From positions 113,719 through 177,718 of the forward strand of contig JAFZRJ010000019.1 in NCBI GenBank assembly GCA_017619935.1: 64,000 bases of DNA. The letters are read 5' to 3'. The stretch is from Muribaculaceae bacterium. GTDB lineage: Bacteria > Bacteroidota > Bacteroidia > Bacteroidales > Muribaculaceae. Under the pieces are notes generated by a model. That model had not been told where the DNA came from and ran no database searches. It saw only the letters and a list, made by a program, of their open reading frames with translations. The first letter of the stretch is position 1. Each line of letters opens with the position of its first letter. Below, in pieces: positions 44,472 through 52,960 of the stretch. The position numbers were made by a program, and so were the translations under genes.

Positions 44472-44502
44472 CAAAATTATAGTTTTTGCATGACATTGCA
44501 AA
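44472..44502 (-). promoter_or_regulatory. Promoter of the gamma carbonic anhydrase gene
   Basis: On the minus strand: TTTG (44502-44499), 19 bases, TAATTTTG (44479-44472). Both boxes match the consensus. Confidence 0.75.
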
Positions 44503-44597
44503 ATTCTGAATGATGATTCGGCGTCCACCGCACCGAAACGTTGCCGCCTTGTGAGGGGGGGCAAAAATGATTTTTTTTAAAAAAATGACATCAGTCC

Positions 44598-44628
44598 ATT
44601 GCCAATTCAAGAAAAAGCACTAACTTTG
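44598..44628 (+). promoter_or_regulatory. Promoter of the tRNA-Lys gene
   Basis: ATTG (44598-44601), 19 bases, TAACTTTG (44621-44628), 17 bases before the mature tRNA 5' end. Confidence 0.68.
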
Positions 44629-44645
44629 CAGCCGCAAAACACGGA

Positions 44646-44721
44646 GATTCGTTAGCTCAGCAGGTAGAGCAACGCCCTTTTAAGGCGTGGGCCCTGGGTT
44701 CGAGTCCCAGACGGATCACCA
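44646..44721 (+). tRNA. tRNA-Lys (anticodon TTT), CCA encoded
   Basis: A 76-base cloverleaf. The acceptor arm GATTCGT pairs with ACGGATC (one G-U), the D-loop is TAGCTCAGCAGGTAGAGCA, the anticodon stem ACGCC/GGCGT closes the loop CTTTTAA with anticodon TTT, and the T-arm CTGGG TTCGAGT CCCAG is intact. CCA is present in the DNA. Confidence 0.97.
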
Positions 44722-44724
44722 ACG

Positions 44725-44771
44725 AGGCGAGATAACAGGCTGAATTTCAGCCGTAAGTTATCTCGCCTTTG
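44725..44771. terminator. Terminator after tRNA-Lys, possibly shared with the convergent cassette gene
   Basis: AGGCGAGATAAC (44725-44736) pairs perfectly with GTTATCTCGCCT (44757-44768), with an inner stem GGCTGA/TCAGCC, then TTTGTT. It starts four bases after the tRNA and lies about 80 bases beyond the stop of the minus-strand gene at 44853. Confidence 0.9.
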
Positions 44772-44852
44772 TTATTGGTTTCAAGCCGCTTTCAGTAGCG
44801 GCGTTGATTCTCGGCTTTTCTAATGATATTCCGATTGATGTGAAGGGGAACT

Positions 44853-45518
44853 TTACAAGGCTAGGATGATGTTGATAGCGGCGTTCACATCCTCAACATC
44901 AACTTTGCCGTCGCCTGTGATGTCGGCATTACCGGGGTAGTCTGATTTAGATTTCAATTCAAGGATGATGTTAATGATAGCATTTACGTCCTCAACATCC
45001 ACCTTGTTGTCGCCGGTTACGTCGCCAACGAGGTACTCGATGGTGGTGAACGTATCAGTGTAAACGTCACTCCACACCCCTCGGCTGTCGCGCACTTGCC
45101 AGTTAATGGTGTGCTCACCCTTGGTGAGGTCGCCCACATCCACCTCCACGAGACCTGTTTGAGTGGAACCGGCTCCGCTGGGGCTTATTTCCTTCACTAC
45201 GGCAGTGTACGGGACGCCATCAAACCAGTAGGAGCAACAATCGATGGTGACATCATCGGAACTCTCAGGCACAATAAAGAAACGAGAGACCGGAGAACTC
45301 CAAACGCCTTCACTGTCCTGAACATGCAGGGCCAAAGAGTGTACGACACGCGGATTCAGCGATGATATGTCGACTGAAAACGACGCGTCGGCAATGGCTT
45401 GTCGCTCTGAAATTTTTCCATCAAGCCAATATTGTCGCTGGATGATGCTCTTCTGTGCCGTTGCAGCAAGTGTTGTCGCCGCAATGGCCATTAATAAAAG
45501 GCTTCGTAAAATATTCAT
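44853..45518 (-). CDS. Secreted two-repeat protein with dockerin-like C-terminus (cassette gene B, copy 2)
   Basis: A 221-residue protein with signal peptide MNILRSLLLMAIAATTLAAT. It holds two units of the repeat seen in the paralogue at 25783-26628 (QYWLDGKISERQAI, FSVDISSLNP, HVQDSEGVWSSPVSRFFIVP; then YWFDG, GEHTINWQVRDSRGVWSDVY). The last 57 residues are a dockerin-like pair (GDVTGDNKVDVEDVN, ADITGDGKVDVEDVN). It follows gene A copy 2 by 26 bases. Compared with copy 1, one repeat is missing. The function is unknown. Confidence 0.78.
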   Translation of the reverse strand: MNILRSLLLMAIAATTLAATAQKSIIQRQYWLDGKISERQAIADASFSVDISSLNPRVVHSLALHVQDSEGVWSSPVSRFFIVPESSDDVTIDCCSYWFDGVPYTAVVKEISPSGAGSTQTGLVEVDVGDLTKGEHTINWQVRDSRGVWSDVYTDTFTTIEYLVGDVTGDNKVDVEDVNAIINIILELKSKSDYPGNADITGDGKVDVEDVNAAINIILAL

Positions 45519-45544
45519 AGTCGTCGGGTTTTAGCGATGAATAT

Positions 45545-46534
45545 TTATCTTATTTCGGCCTCATAGTTGACATTAAGCGTTCGGCCCACGACATTCAGTT
45601 GCAGGTTCTTCACTACGGGTGTGGTCGGTACCTTGTTCCATCCCATCCCGCCCGACGGGCCGATGGGAGTGCCGTCGGTGCCCACCCATACGTCGGGCTG
45701 TTTCAATTCATAGGTACGCTCGGGGGAATAGGTCCCATCCTCGCCGTCTATGAAAATGTCGGCCAGTGCCACCAGGTAGCAGTTGGTGAGTATGGCTTCT
45801 GGATTCACTTTGGCTTCACTCACGTAGATGCAGTTCGTCATCTGCGCGTTTCTGCCCGTGTACCTGTAGTCACCATCTTTTGAATAAGTGAAAATGCAGT
45901 TGGTGTAAGTGAAAGTGTTTGAATAAGTGTCATACCCTTCTTTCCAACCTCCTGCCACCAGACAATGGTCAACATAAAGCGTGCTAGCCATTCCGAATCG
46001 GGCAACCCATCTCACGAGACAATTTGTGATATGAAAGTCGGTGGCTATTGTGCCATCAATTATAGCTTCGATACCACTATTAAATACACACTGATATATC
46101 CATGAGTTGCTGATGGCTCGTGACCTGAACTTTTCTATCATGCACTTGCGGATGGTGATATTCTCCATGTCACATTGTGCTTCAATGTTGCCATTCACAG
46201 ATATGCCTTCTAGTAAGAGATCGGAGGCCACATTCAAATATATTACGCCATTGATAACCGTCACGTCGGTTCCGGTTGTCTCGTTCTGTTCAAATCCCGT
46301 ACCAAAGACCGAGATAGCCTTTGTAATGGTGGTAGGAGTGAAAACTCCAGCCGAGAGGTTGATGACATCACCATTTTCGGCTGCGTCATGGGCTTGGACA
46401 AATGCACTCGAACCAGTGAATACACTCATTTGGTCGCCATGATGCAGCACTGCCGTCGGCTCATCGTTCTGTGCCCATATTGTCGTTGAAAGAGCAATAC
46501 AGGCTATCAAAAGACAAATTTTTTTCATACGCAT
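45545..46534 (-). CDS. Secreted protein of unknown function, probable beta-helix (cassette gene A, copy 2)
   Basis: A 329-residue protein (start at 46534 or two codons later, MKKICLLIACIALSTTIWAQ as signal peptide). It is paralogous to 24711-25754 along its length: LHHGDQMSVFTGSSAF, AAENGDVINLSAGVFTP, ISVFGTGFEQNETTGTDVTV, PDVWVGTDGTPIGPSGGMGW and the C-terminal VVKNLQLNVVGRTLNVNYEA. The middle (about 100-250) has short strand-turn units with many isoleucine and cysteine residues, as in a beta-helix. It has no dockerin-like module or T9SS tail; its partner gene B follows. No enzymatic motif was recognised. Confidence 0.78.
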   Translation of the reverse strand: MRMKKICLLIACIALSTTIWAQNDEPTAVLHHGDQMSVFTGSSAFVQAHDAAENGDVINLSAGVFTPTTITKAISVFGTGFEQNETTGTDVTVINGVIYLNVASDLLLEGISVNGNIEAQCDMENITIRKCMIEKFRSRAISNSWIYQCVFNSGIEAIIDGTIATDFHITNCLVRWVARFGMASTLYVDHCLVAGGWKEGYDTYSNTFTYTNCIFTYSKDGDYRYTGRNAQMTNCIYVSEAKVNPEAILTNCYLVALADIFIDGEDGTYSPERTYELKQPDVWVGTDGTPIGPSGGMGWNKVPTTPVVKNLQLNVVGRTLNVNYEAEIR

Positions 46535-46611
46535 AATTTTTATAGTTATTAATAAGGTTTATATATACAAAATAAAAAAATATATTTACTCACAGGTCCC
46601 GTGAACTTCAA

Positions 46612-47751
46612 CTAGCGTGTTATGAAACGGTAGATGCAGTGGCTGGTGTATTGTTGCCCGGGCCTAAGCACGGTGCTGGGGTAAGCGGGTTGGTTGGGCG
46701 AGTTGGGGTAATGCTGGGTTTCCATGCAGATGGCACCACGATAGGGGTAGGCCACACCGTGTTTGCCCTTGACGGTGCCGTCGAGGAAATTACCTACATA
46801 GAATTGCAATCCTGGCTCGTCGGTGAGCACTTCCATGAGAATGCCTGTTGCCGGGCTATAGATGCTTGCCGACACCTTACTGATGTCGCCTTGGGTCGAT
46901 AGCACGAAGTTGTGGTCGTAACCGCGTCCGTTGCGCAGTTGAGGGTTGTCGGCATTGATGTCACGTCCTACCGCTTTTGGTGTGCGGAAGTCGAAGGGAG
47001 TGCCTTCGACGGCCATCATGGTGCCGTGTGTCATGAATGTGCTGTCGATGGGCGTAATGCTGTCGGCGGCAATCATCACTTCGTGGTCAAGGATGTCTTT
47101 TTGATGGTCGGCACCCAGGTTGAAATAGCTGTGGTTGGTGAGGTTCACTACGGTGGGTGCGTCGGTGACGGCTTCGTAGGTGATGTCAAGAGCATTGTCG
47201 GGGGTGAGGGTGTAGGTGACCGTTACGTCCAGGTTGCCTGGATATCCGGCGTCTCCATCGGGTGAATGTAACGTGAGTTTGAGGGTATGCTCGTCAATCT
47301 GTTCGGCCTCCCACATCTTGGTGTAGTAGCCGTTGGGACCGCCATGCAAGCTGTGGCCGAAATTGTTTTGCGGCAGTGAATATTGCTTGCCGTCGAGGGT
47401 GAACTGTCCGTTCTCAATGCGGTTGCCGTATCTACCGATGAGTGCTCCGAAGTTGTTGCCTTCAACATTCACATAGGATGAGATGGAATCAAACCCCAGC
47501 ACCACGTCGCACATGTTTCCGTCACGGTCGGGAACCATCAGGCTCACGACACGTCCACCAAAGTTGGTGATACATGCTTCCATGCCATTGTCGTTGGTGA
47601 GTACGAAGAGATGTGTGGCTTTTCCGTCAACGGTCGATTGGAACGCCTCGGGCTGCAAACCAGAGATAGTGGCTTTCCCCTCGTGTTGGGGGGCACAACT
47701 CCACATGAATGCAACTAGCAATGCGGCCATGATTAAAGAAAGATGTTTCAT
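46612..47751 (-). CDS. galM: Aldose 1-epimerase, lipoprotein type
   Basis: A 379-residue protein with a lipoprotein-like signal (MKHLSLIMAALLVAFMWSC). Family motifs are visible: IGRYGNRIENGQFTLDGKQY, the catalytic histidines in FGHSLHGGPNGYYTKMW and NLTNHSYFNLG, RGYDHNFVL and the catalytic Glu in CMETQHYPNSPNQPAYPST. It interconverts alpha and beta anomers of hexoses; the signal places it outside the cytoplasm. It lies between a GT9 gene (58-base gap) and the unknown cassette (77-base gap), all on the minus strand. Confidence 0.95.
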   Translation of the reverse strand: MKHLSLIMAALLVAFMWSCAPQHEGKATISGLQPEAFQSTVDGKATHLFVLTNDNGMEACITNFGGRVVSLMVPDRDGNMCDVVLGFDSISSYVNVEGNNFGALIGRYGNRIENGQFTLDGKQYSLPQNNFGHSLHGGPNGYYTKMWEAEQIDEHTLKLTLHSPDGDAGYPGNLDVTVTYTLTPDNALDITYEAVTDAPTVVNLTNHSYFNLGADHQKDILDHEVMIAADSITPIDSTFMTHGTMMAVEGTPFDFRTPKAVGRDINADNPQLRNGRGYDHNFVLSTQGDISKVSASIYSPATGILMEVLTDEPGLQFYVGNFLDGTVKGKHGVAYPYRGAICMETQHYPNSPNQPAYPSTVLRPGQQYTSHCIYRFITR

Positions 47752-47809
47752 GTTGGTTATGATTGATGGTTAGAATGCAAAAGATATGATATAAACATGT
47801 TTATGATGA

Positions 47810-48871
47810 CTATGTTGATTGAGACGATCCTGTTTGGAGGGCTTGCTCAATTTTTTCCACAATCATTTGTGGGGTGATGCCAGTGAGGCATCGGTAATCG
47901 CCATGTCGGCACGAACGTTCGCCAAAAACCGAACACGGACGGCAGTCCATGTCGAGTTGGACAGTGTGGCTTTCGTCTTGACCATAGCCCATGAACCCGC
48001 ACCACGGATGGGTGGCTCCCCATACCGAAACCACAGGTAGGTTGACCAGCGAGGCGAGGTGCATATTGGCCGAGTCCATGCTCACCATCACATCGCAGTG
48101 CACTAGCAGGGCCAGCTCATCGGCAAAGGTGTGCTCAATGCCTGCCACCGATGTGACATTCTCGTACGCTTGTTCCCATGGTGCCAAAGCGTTTTTCTCC
48201 TTGTTGCCTCCACCCATGAGGAAGATGTGTGTATGTGGTCGTGCAGCCAGCAAGTCAAGCACTTCACGCATTTTGTCGAAAGGATAGATTTTCCCTTTGT
48301 GTTGCGAGAACGGCGACAGCGCTATCCATTGTTGGTCAGGTTGTTTCTCTGGCACGATGCGGCACGGAGGGGTTTCGTTGCCAAAAACCGAGGTGAATTG
48401 TGGCTTGGTGGGGAATCCAAGGGTGTCAAGCACCTTGCGGTAGCGCTGGTGCGTGAGGGTGAGTTGTTGCCGACTTTTCCCGGATACTAGCGCACGTTTC
48501 TCGCGCCGCCCTTTGTCAATACGTTTCACGGTGATGCCGTGTAGCCGCATGGAAATGCCTATCAGCCAGGTGCGCAAAACGCTGTGCAAGTCAGCCATGG
48601 CATCAATGTCGTAGTCACGCCGCAAGTGTCGTGCCAACTTTAGAATCCCCAAAAATCCGTGATAGTCCGTATTGAGGTTGACGGGCACCACGGTAAGGTT
48701 GGCGGGGGGATTCACCATGATTCCGGCCATCCAAGCGCGTGTGGCCATCACGAACCGCGTGTCGGGATAGGCACGGCAAACGTCATCAATCACAGGCACG
48801 GTGAGCGCCACATCGCCCAGTGCCGAAAATCGGGTGATGAGCACACATTGTGGCTGTTTATTTTTTGCCAT
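47810..48871 (-). CDS. Glycosyltransferase family 9 (LPS heptosyltransferase-like)
   Basis: A 353-residue cytoplasmic protein. GT9 features: N-terminal VLITRFSALGDVALTVPVID, FVMATRAWMAG, KIYPFDKMREVLD, HIFLMGGGNKEK and the sugar-nucleotide motif SMDSANMHLASLVNLPVVSVWGATHP (residues about 265-290). A cysteine cluster near the end (DCRPCSVFGERSCRHGDYRC) is common in this subgroup. It likely adds a heptose or related sugar to the lipopolysaccharide core. Its start overlaps the end of the DUF4254 gene by 14 bases. Confidence 0.92.
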   Translation of the reverse strand: MAKNKQPQCVLITRFSALGDVALTVPVIDDVCRAYPDTRFVMATRAWMAGIMVNPPANLTVVPVNLNTDYHGFLGILKLARHLRRDYDIDAMADLHSVLRTWLIGISMRLHGITVKRIDKGRREKRALVSGKSRQQLTLTHQRYRKVLDTLGFPTKPQFTSVFGNETPPCRIVPEKQPDQQWIALSPFSQHKGKIYPFDKMREVLDLLAARPHTHIFLMGGGNKEKNALAPWEQAYENVTSVAGIEHTFADELALLVHCDVMVSMDSANMHLASLVNLPVVSVWGATHPWCGFMGYGQDESHTVQLDMDCRPCSVFGERSCRHGDYRCLTGITPQMIVEKIEQALQTGSSQST

Positions 48872-49463
48872 AGAGTATGGGGTTGGTCGATGGGTCGTTA
48901 TACATCTTCATTTGTCGGTAAACTTTCATGTATTTGCGCCCCCTTTCAATGTCGTCAAGCAATTGGTCAATCGCTAGCGACAGGTCGCGGCGTTGTTCCA
49001 GCAGCACGTCAAGTTTTGCTTTGCATCGTGCGATGTGGTCAGGTGTGGCGTCGGTGCGATTCACTTGTTCCCGCATGTGGTAGATTTTCAGGGCAAGAAT
49101 CGACAGGCGGTCGACGGCCCACGCTGGACTTTCGGTGTTGATGGTAGCATCGGGCAGAATACTGACCTGCGCATATTTGTTGCGGAAATAGGAGTCGATT
49201 TCCTCTACCAGGTCGGTGCGCTCCTGGTTGCTATGGTCGATGCGACGTTTCAGCGCCAACGCTTCCACTGGGTCAATGTTTGGGTCACGGATAATGTCTT
49301 CCAGATGCCATTGAACGGTGTCAATCCAGTTCTTGGTGAACAAGTTGGCTTCAATGGTTCCGGCAGGATAGGGATTCGACATGGGGGCATCCACATCGTT
49401 GATGACGTGGTAACGCACGATGGTGTCGTCAAATAGTTGGTTGCAGCTGTTGGCAAAACTCAT
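48858..49463 (-). CDS. DUF4254 family protein
   Basis: A 201-residue, mostly helical cytoplasmic protein without signal peptide (NPYPAGTIEANLFTKNWIDT, QWHLEDIIRDPNIDP, LKRRIDHSNQERTDLVEEID, DRLSILALKIYHMREQ). It matches DUF4254, a family found in Bacteroidetes next to GT9 heptosyltransferase genes, as here. The biochemical role is not known; coupling with the glycosyltransferase by a 14-base overlap suggests a role in lipopolysaccharide assembly. It has a consensus promoter. Confidence 0.88.
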   Translation of the reverse strand: MSFANSCNQLFDDTIVRYHVINDVDAPMSNPYPAGTIEANLFTKNWIDTVQWHLEDIIRDPNIDPVEALALKRRIDHSNQERTDLVEEIDSYFRNKYAQVSILPDATINTESPAWAVDRLSILALKIYHMREQVNRTDATPDHIARCKAKLDVLLEQRRDLSLAIDQLLDDIERGRKYMKVYRQMKMYNDPSTNPILYGKK

Positions 49464-49500
49464 AAACTCTTCAAATTAGAACAGTAAAATAATACACCGA

Positions 49501-49532
49501 CAAAGATAAGCATAATTTTTTGATATTTCAAA
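49501..49532 (-). promoter_or_regulatory. Promoter of the DUF4254-GT9 operon
   Basis: On the minus strand: TTTG (49532-49529), exactly 20 bases, TATCTTTG (49508-49501). Both boxes match. The leader is about 30 bases. Confidence 0.78.
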
Positions 49533-49552
49533 TGATATGCTCGGCCATACAC

Positions 49553-49589
49553 AAAAAAACTGGCGCACAGCCCGAAGCCATGCGCCAGT
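49553..49589 (-). terminator. Terminator of the first tandem 1094-residue gene
   Basis: ACTGGCGCA and TGCGCCAGT form a 9-bp perfect stem (49559-49567 with 49581-49589), followed on the minus strand by a run of seven T. Confidence 0.9.
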
Positions 49590-49611
49590 AATATGAGGTC
49601 AATACTATTGA

Positions 49612-52600
49612 TTAATTGCTGAGGATGATGTTGATGATGGCGTTCACATCAGTCACATCCACCTTGCCATCACCATCGAGGTCGGCGAGTCCTTGATAAT
49701 CATCTTGTGTCTTGAGTTCAAGGATGATGTTGATGACGGCGTTCACGTCGGTCACATCCACCTTGCCATCACCGTCGATATCTCCCACGATGCCAGTGGG
49801 CGTGCTTGTAATCTGGATGTTGTCCATGAGCACTGCGGCGTGTGAAATGACTGTACCGGTGATTTCAATTTGAATAACCTTGTCGGCGTATGCGCTGAGG
49901 TCATACTCAACGTTCTTCCATACGTAGCCACTAGTGCTGCCGGTGCAGGTGTTGGTACCCAGAGTTGTGGTTACACCATCACAGATGACCTTCACAGCCA
50001 GGGTGTTGGTGTTGTTTTGCATTACAGCATAGTCCAACGATAGCTTGGGATCATCACCGCTGATGTGAATCTTGGCCGAGGTTATTGTACCCGTCTGGTT
50101 CGCTTCGGAGCCCATCATGTAGTAGAAGGTGCCGTCACCATCTGCCGCTTGTAAGTCGCCGTCTTCGCCACTCACATCCCAAGCAACATCGCCCGAGTAC
50201 AACCAAGCATAGCGCATCAATCCAGTGGTTGTGGTCTCATGGAACGGCAGCTCATAGGGCTTACCAATCAGCAGATAGGGTGTGAAAGCTGCCTGAGCGC
50301 TGAAGAAGCTGCTGAAGTGCGAGTTCACATAGAAGCGCAAGAATTGCTGCGGGTCGGTATCGTAGTTCATGGCCTGGAACGTGTAGCTGGTTTCGGTCAT
50401 GTCGCTCATCAGCGGGGTCTCCCAAGCGTTATAGACGTTGTAGGTGACCATATTGGAGTCGATGGTCGTACCGTCGATGTTGGTAGTTACAGGCGACCAA
50501 GACATGGTCACTTCGCCCGGATTGCTGGTCTCGACGAGGGTGACATTAGTCACATTGCTCGGTGGACGCACACCCACGTAAGCAGTCACCTTGCGTGGAA
50601 TACCAGCGACGCCGTCGGTGCCATAAGGCACAGCGACAAACTCATAATCACCATCAAGCGGTAATGTCACCGTAGCAGTTACAGTGCCGCCAGGGGTAGG
50701 ATTATCCCAAGTATGTACCAACTTGTCATTGGCGAGCAGTTCCACGCGGTCAAGTGCACTGATGCTTTGCTTGAGCGTATTCTGGCTCGATACGCCCACG
50801 CTCACGGCTGCGGTCAGTGAGCCGTCGGCAGCGGGGGTGACCGTCATGCTCTTAGGCATATTGGGTGCCGAACTGGGTACACCTTCGCTCACGTCGATAC
50901 CCAAGCAACCGAACCAGAAGCCCGGATTGCTGATACCGTGCAGACCGATGTAATAGGTGCCAGTGCCCGGAGCGGTGAAGATGATGGTGTGAGTGAGCGG
51001 ATGGACGTTGTCGTTGCTCAAAATCATCGCCGACTGGATGGTGGTGGTCATGCCAGCCACTGTGGGCGAGGTACCCATCTTCACTTCGAAGCGCTCACGA
51101 TAGTCTTCCATATCGGCGTATGTACCGAAGAGGATATAAGTGATGGTGTAGGTCTTACCTGATTCGAGAGGCAGTCCAGGAGTGATGGCCCAGTCATCAC
51201 TGGGTGGTTGAGATGCACTCCAACCAGAACCTACTCTGTCGGGCTTCGGCAGGTAAATTCCGTGGTGGCTGCGCAAGTCGCAGTTCACAGCATATGTCCA
51301 AACTTTGTTGTCGTTATTGGCGTTAATGAAGGTCAACTCGTTGGCACGGTCCTGAGTCTCAAAGTGGTTGCTGTAAGGCAGGCCGAACGAGCCGGTAGCG
51401 ATGTAGTTGGAGCGTGTGCTGGGGCTTTGAGCGTTGCCCAGACAAGCAGTGACGGTGTAGAAATAATTGGTGTGAACGCCACCAGGAATGGGTTCGGTAT
51501 AACTAGTGGTGGTCAAGCCAGTAGCCACATCTATGCCTTCGGGATAACGTGTCACGGTATAGGTCACTCCACCCACGTCGACGGCATCCCAGGTCACCTG
51601 GAAGTTGTTGCCGCTCTTGGCCAGTGTGACGGTAGCGGGAGCGGGCACTGCGGCATCGCCTACGGTGACGGTCTTGCGCACGATTTCGCTCTCACCTTGG
51701 CTATTGATTAACACCACGGCTACGATGGCCTCGCCGCCGTGCTCCATGTTGAGGTCCACATTCACCTTTTTGCCATACGCGGCTTGGCCTGTGACAGTTG
51801 GCACACCGTTAACATAGACCTTATAGGTGGCATTGCCCATTTCCACTTGACCATTGGCCAGTGTGCTTGGCATAGTGAAACTCACAAAGCCCTCCAGACC
51901 GTCGAAGACGACTTGGACATTCTTCGGTGCGGCGGGAACGCCATCGCTCAGTTGAGGCAGCATCCACATCGACGACCACTCGTCGTTGGTGGGGAAGGTA
52001 TACACCAGTGTGGCAGTGCAGTTTTCGGTGTCGATGGCATAGAGCGATGACTCATAGAGGTTACAGGTGTTGTAGTAATAAACGCCCGTGATGGGGTCGA
52101 TGCAACCACTGTTCATGTAAGCCGAGAGCACGCCCAATTTGCCCACCTTGCGTAGGGTGCCGTTGGTCATGTCAATCTCATAGAGGGTACCTGATTTGCG
52201 CTCGACACCCCACATGCGGTGGTTGTTGTCGATGACCACACCGGTGAGCTGGAATTCGAGCTCGGCAATGGGGGTACGGATACCGGTTTCCGGGTCAAGC
52301 GTACCGAAGATGTTGCCGTTGAGGGTGTTGTTGCTGAAGCAACCATAGATGGTGCCCGTGAAACGGTCATAGGCCAAGCCTGGTCCTGTCGATCCGGGAT
52401 AACCAGGATTGATATACTTTTCAATCTGGCCTGTGAAGAAGTTGAACACATAGTGCGTCACGCGGTTGTTGGTCTGCACGGTGTTGTCGTCACCGATGCT
52501 GAAGCCGCGCTCCACATGTGATATCCACAACTTGCCTTCGTAGTAGACGATACCACGAGAGGTGTTGAACAAATCACCTTCGTAGATAGAAGCCGAGAGA

Positions 52601-52896
52601 GGCTGGTCGGGGCTGAGGACATACAGACCCACACGCGAGTAGTCGCTCCAGATGTTGGAGTAGATGCGTGTTCCGTAGATGTAGCCCGAAGGCCTGTACT
52701 GCGATACGCGAGTAGCACTGCGCATGCCAGTGACTGAAGGCATGGGGACTCCTTCGATGACGCGACGCTCGCTGGCCGTTTCTATGGCAGCGGTGCCTTC
52801 GATCGTAGGCGCGACGACCTTGCTATTCAGCAGTTGCGCTTGCATGGCGGTCGCCGAGATGCTCAACAGGGTGAGCAAGAGCATTAGTTTTTTCAT
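49612..52896 (-). CDS. Secreted multidomain surface protein with dockerin-like C-terminus (tandem paralogue 1)
   Basis: A 1094-residue protein with signal peptide MKKLMLLLTLLSISATAMQA. Residues about 65-315 look like a beta-propeller (LAYDRFTGTIYGCF, VIDNNHRMWGVERKSGTLYE, CIDPITGVYYYNTCNLYESS). Fibronectin type III-like domains follow (about 320-500; VPAPATVTLAKSGNNFQVTW), then a choice-of-anchor-J/cleaved-adhesin jelly-roll (about 505-685; LPYSNHFET, DDWAITPGLPLESGKTYTI), more Fn3 (to about 880), a second jelly-roll (about 885-1030) and a dockerin-like pair (GDIDGDGKVDVTDVN, ADLDGDGKVDVTDVN). It is likely an exported binding protein; the ligand is unknown. It is closest to the paralogue at 52961. 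Confidence 0.85.
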   Translation of the reverse strand: MKKLMLLLTLLSISATAMQAQLLNSKVVAPTIEGTAAIETASERRVIEGVPMPSVTGMRSATRVSQYRPSGYIYGTRIYSNIWSDYSRVGLYVLSPDQPLSASIYEGDLFNTSRGIVYYEGKLWISHVERGFSIGDDNTVQTNNRVTHYVFNFFTGQIEKYINPGYPGSTGPGLAYDRFTGTIYGCFSNNTLNGNIFGTLDPETGIRTPIAELEFQLTGVVIDNNHRMWGVERKSGTLYEIDMTNGTLRKVGKLGVLSAYMNSGCIDPITGVYYYNTCNLYESSLYAIDTENCTATLVYTFPTNDEWSSMWMLPQLSDGVPAAPKNVQVVFDGLEGFVSFTMPSTLANGQVEMGNATYKVYVNGVPTVTGQAAYGKKVNVDLNMEHGGEAIVAVVLINSQGESEIVRKTVTVGDAAVPAPATVTLAKSGNNFQVTWDAVDVGGVTYTVTRYPEGIDVATGLTTTSYTEPIPGGVHTNYFYTVTACLGNAQSPSTRSNYIATGSFGLPYSNHFETQDRANELTFINANNDNKVWTYAVNCDLRSHHGIYLPKPDRVGSGWSASQPPSDDWAITPGLPLESGKTYTITYILFGTYADMEDYRERFEVKMGTSPTVAGMTTTIQSAMILSNDNVHPLTHTIIFTAPGTGTYYIGLHGISNPGFWFGCLGIDVSEGVPSSAPNMPKSMTVTPAADGSLTAAVSVGVSSQNTLKQSISALDRVELLANDKLVHTWDNPTPGGTVTATVTLPLDGDYEFVAVPYGTDGVAGIPRKVTAYVGVRPPSNVTNVTLVETSNPGEVTMSWSPVTTNIDGTTIDSNMVTYNVYNAWETPLMSDMTETSYTFQAMNYDTDPQQFLRFYVNSHFSSFFSAQAAFTPYLLIGKPYELPFHETTTTGLMRYAWLYSGDVAWDVSGEDGDLQAADGDGTFYYMMGSEANQTGTITSAKIHISGDDPKLSLDYAVMQNNTNTLAVKVICDGVTTTLGTNTCTGSTSGYVWKNVEYDLSAYADKVIQIEITGTVISHAAVLMDNIQITSTPTGIVGDIDGDGKVDVTDVNAVINIILELKTQDDYQGLADLDGDGKVDVTDVNAIINIILSN

Positions 52897-52913
52897 TTTG
52901 TTTTGTTTTAGAT

Positions 52914-52945
52914 GGGCGAATGATAACTTGAGGACTCATTCGCCC
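52914..52945 (-). terminator. Terminator of the second tandem 1094-residue gene
   Basis: GGGCGAATGA (52914-52923) pairs perfectly with TCATTCGCCC (52936-52945), with a 12-base loop. Only short T-rich sequence follows on the minus strand (ATCTAAAAC). Confidence 0.65.
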
Positions 52946-52960
52946 GAAGTGATTAAAAAA

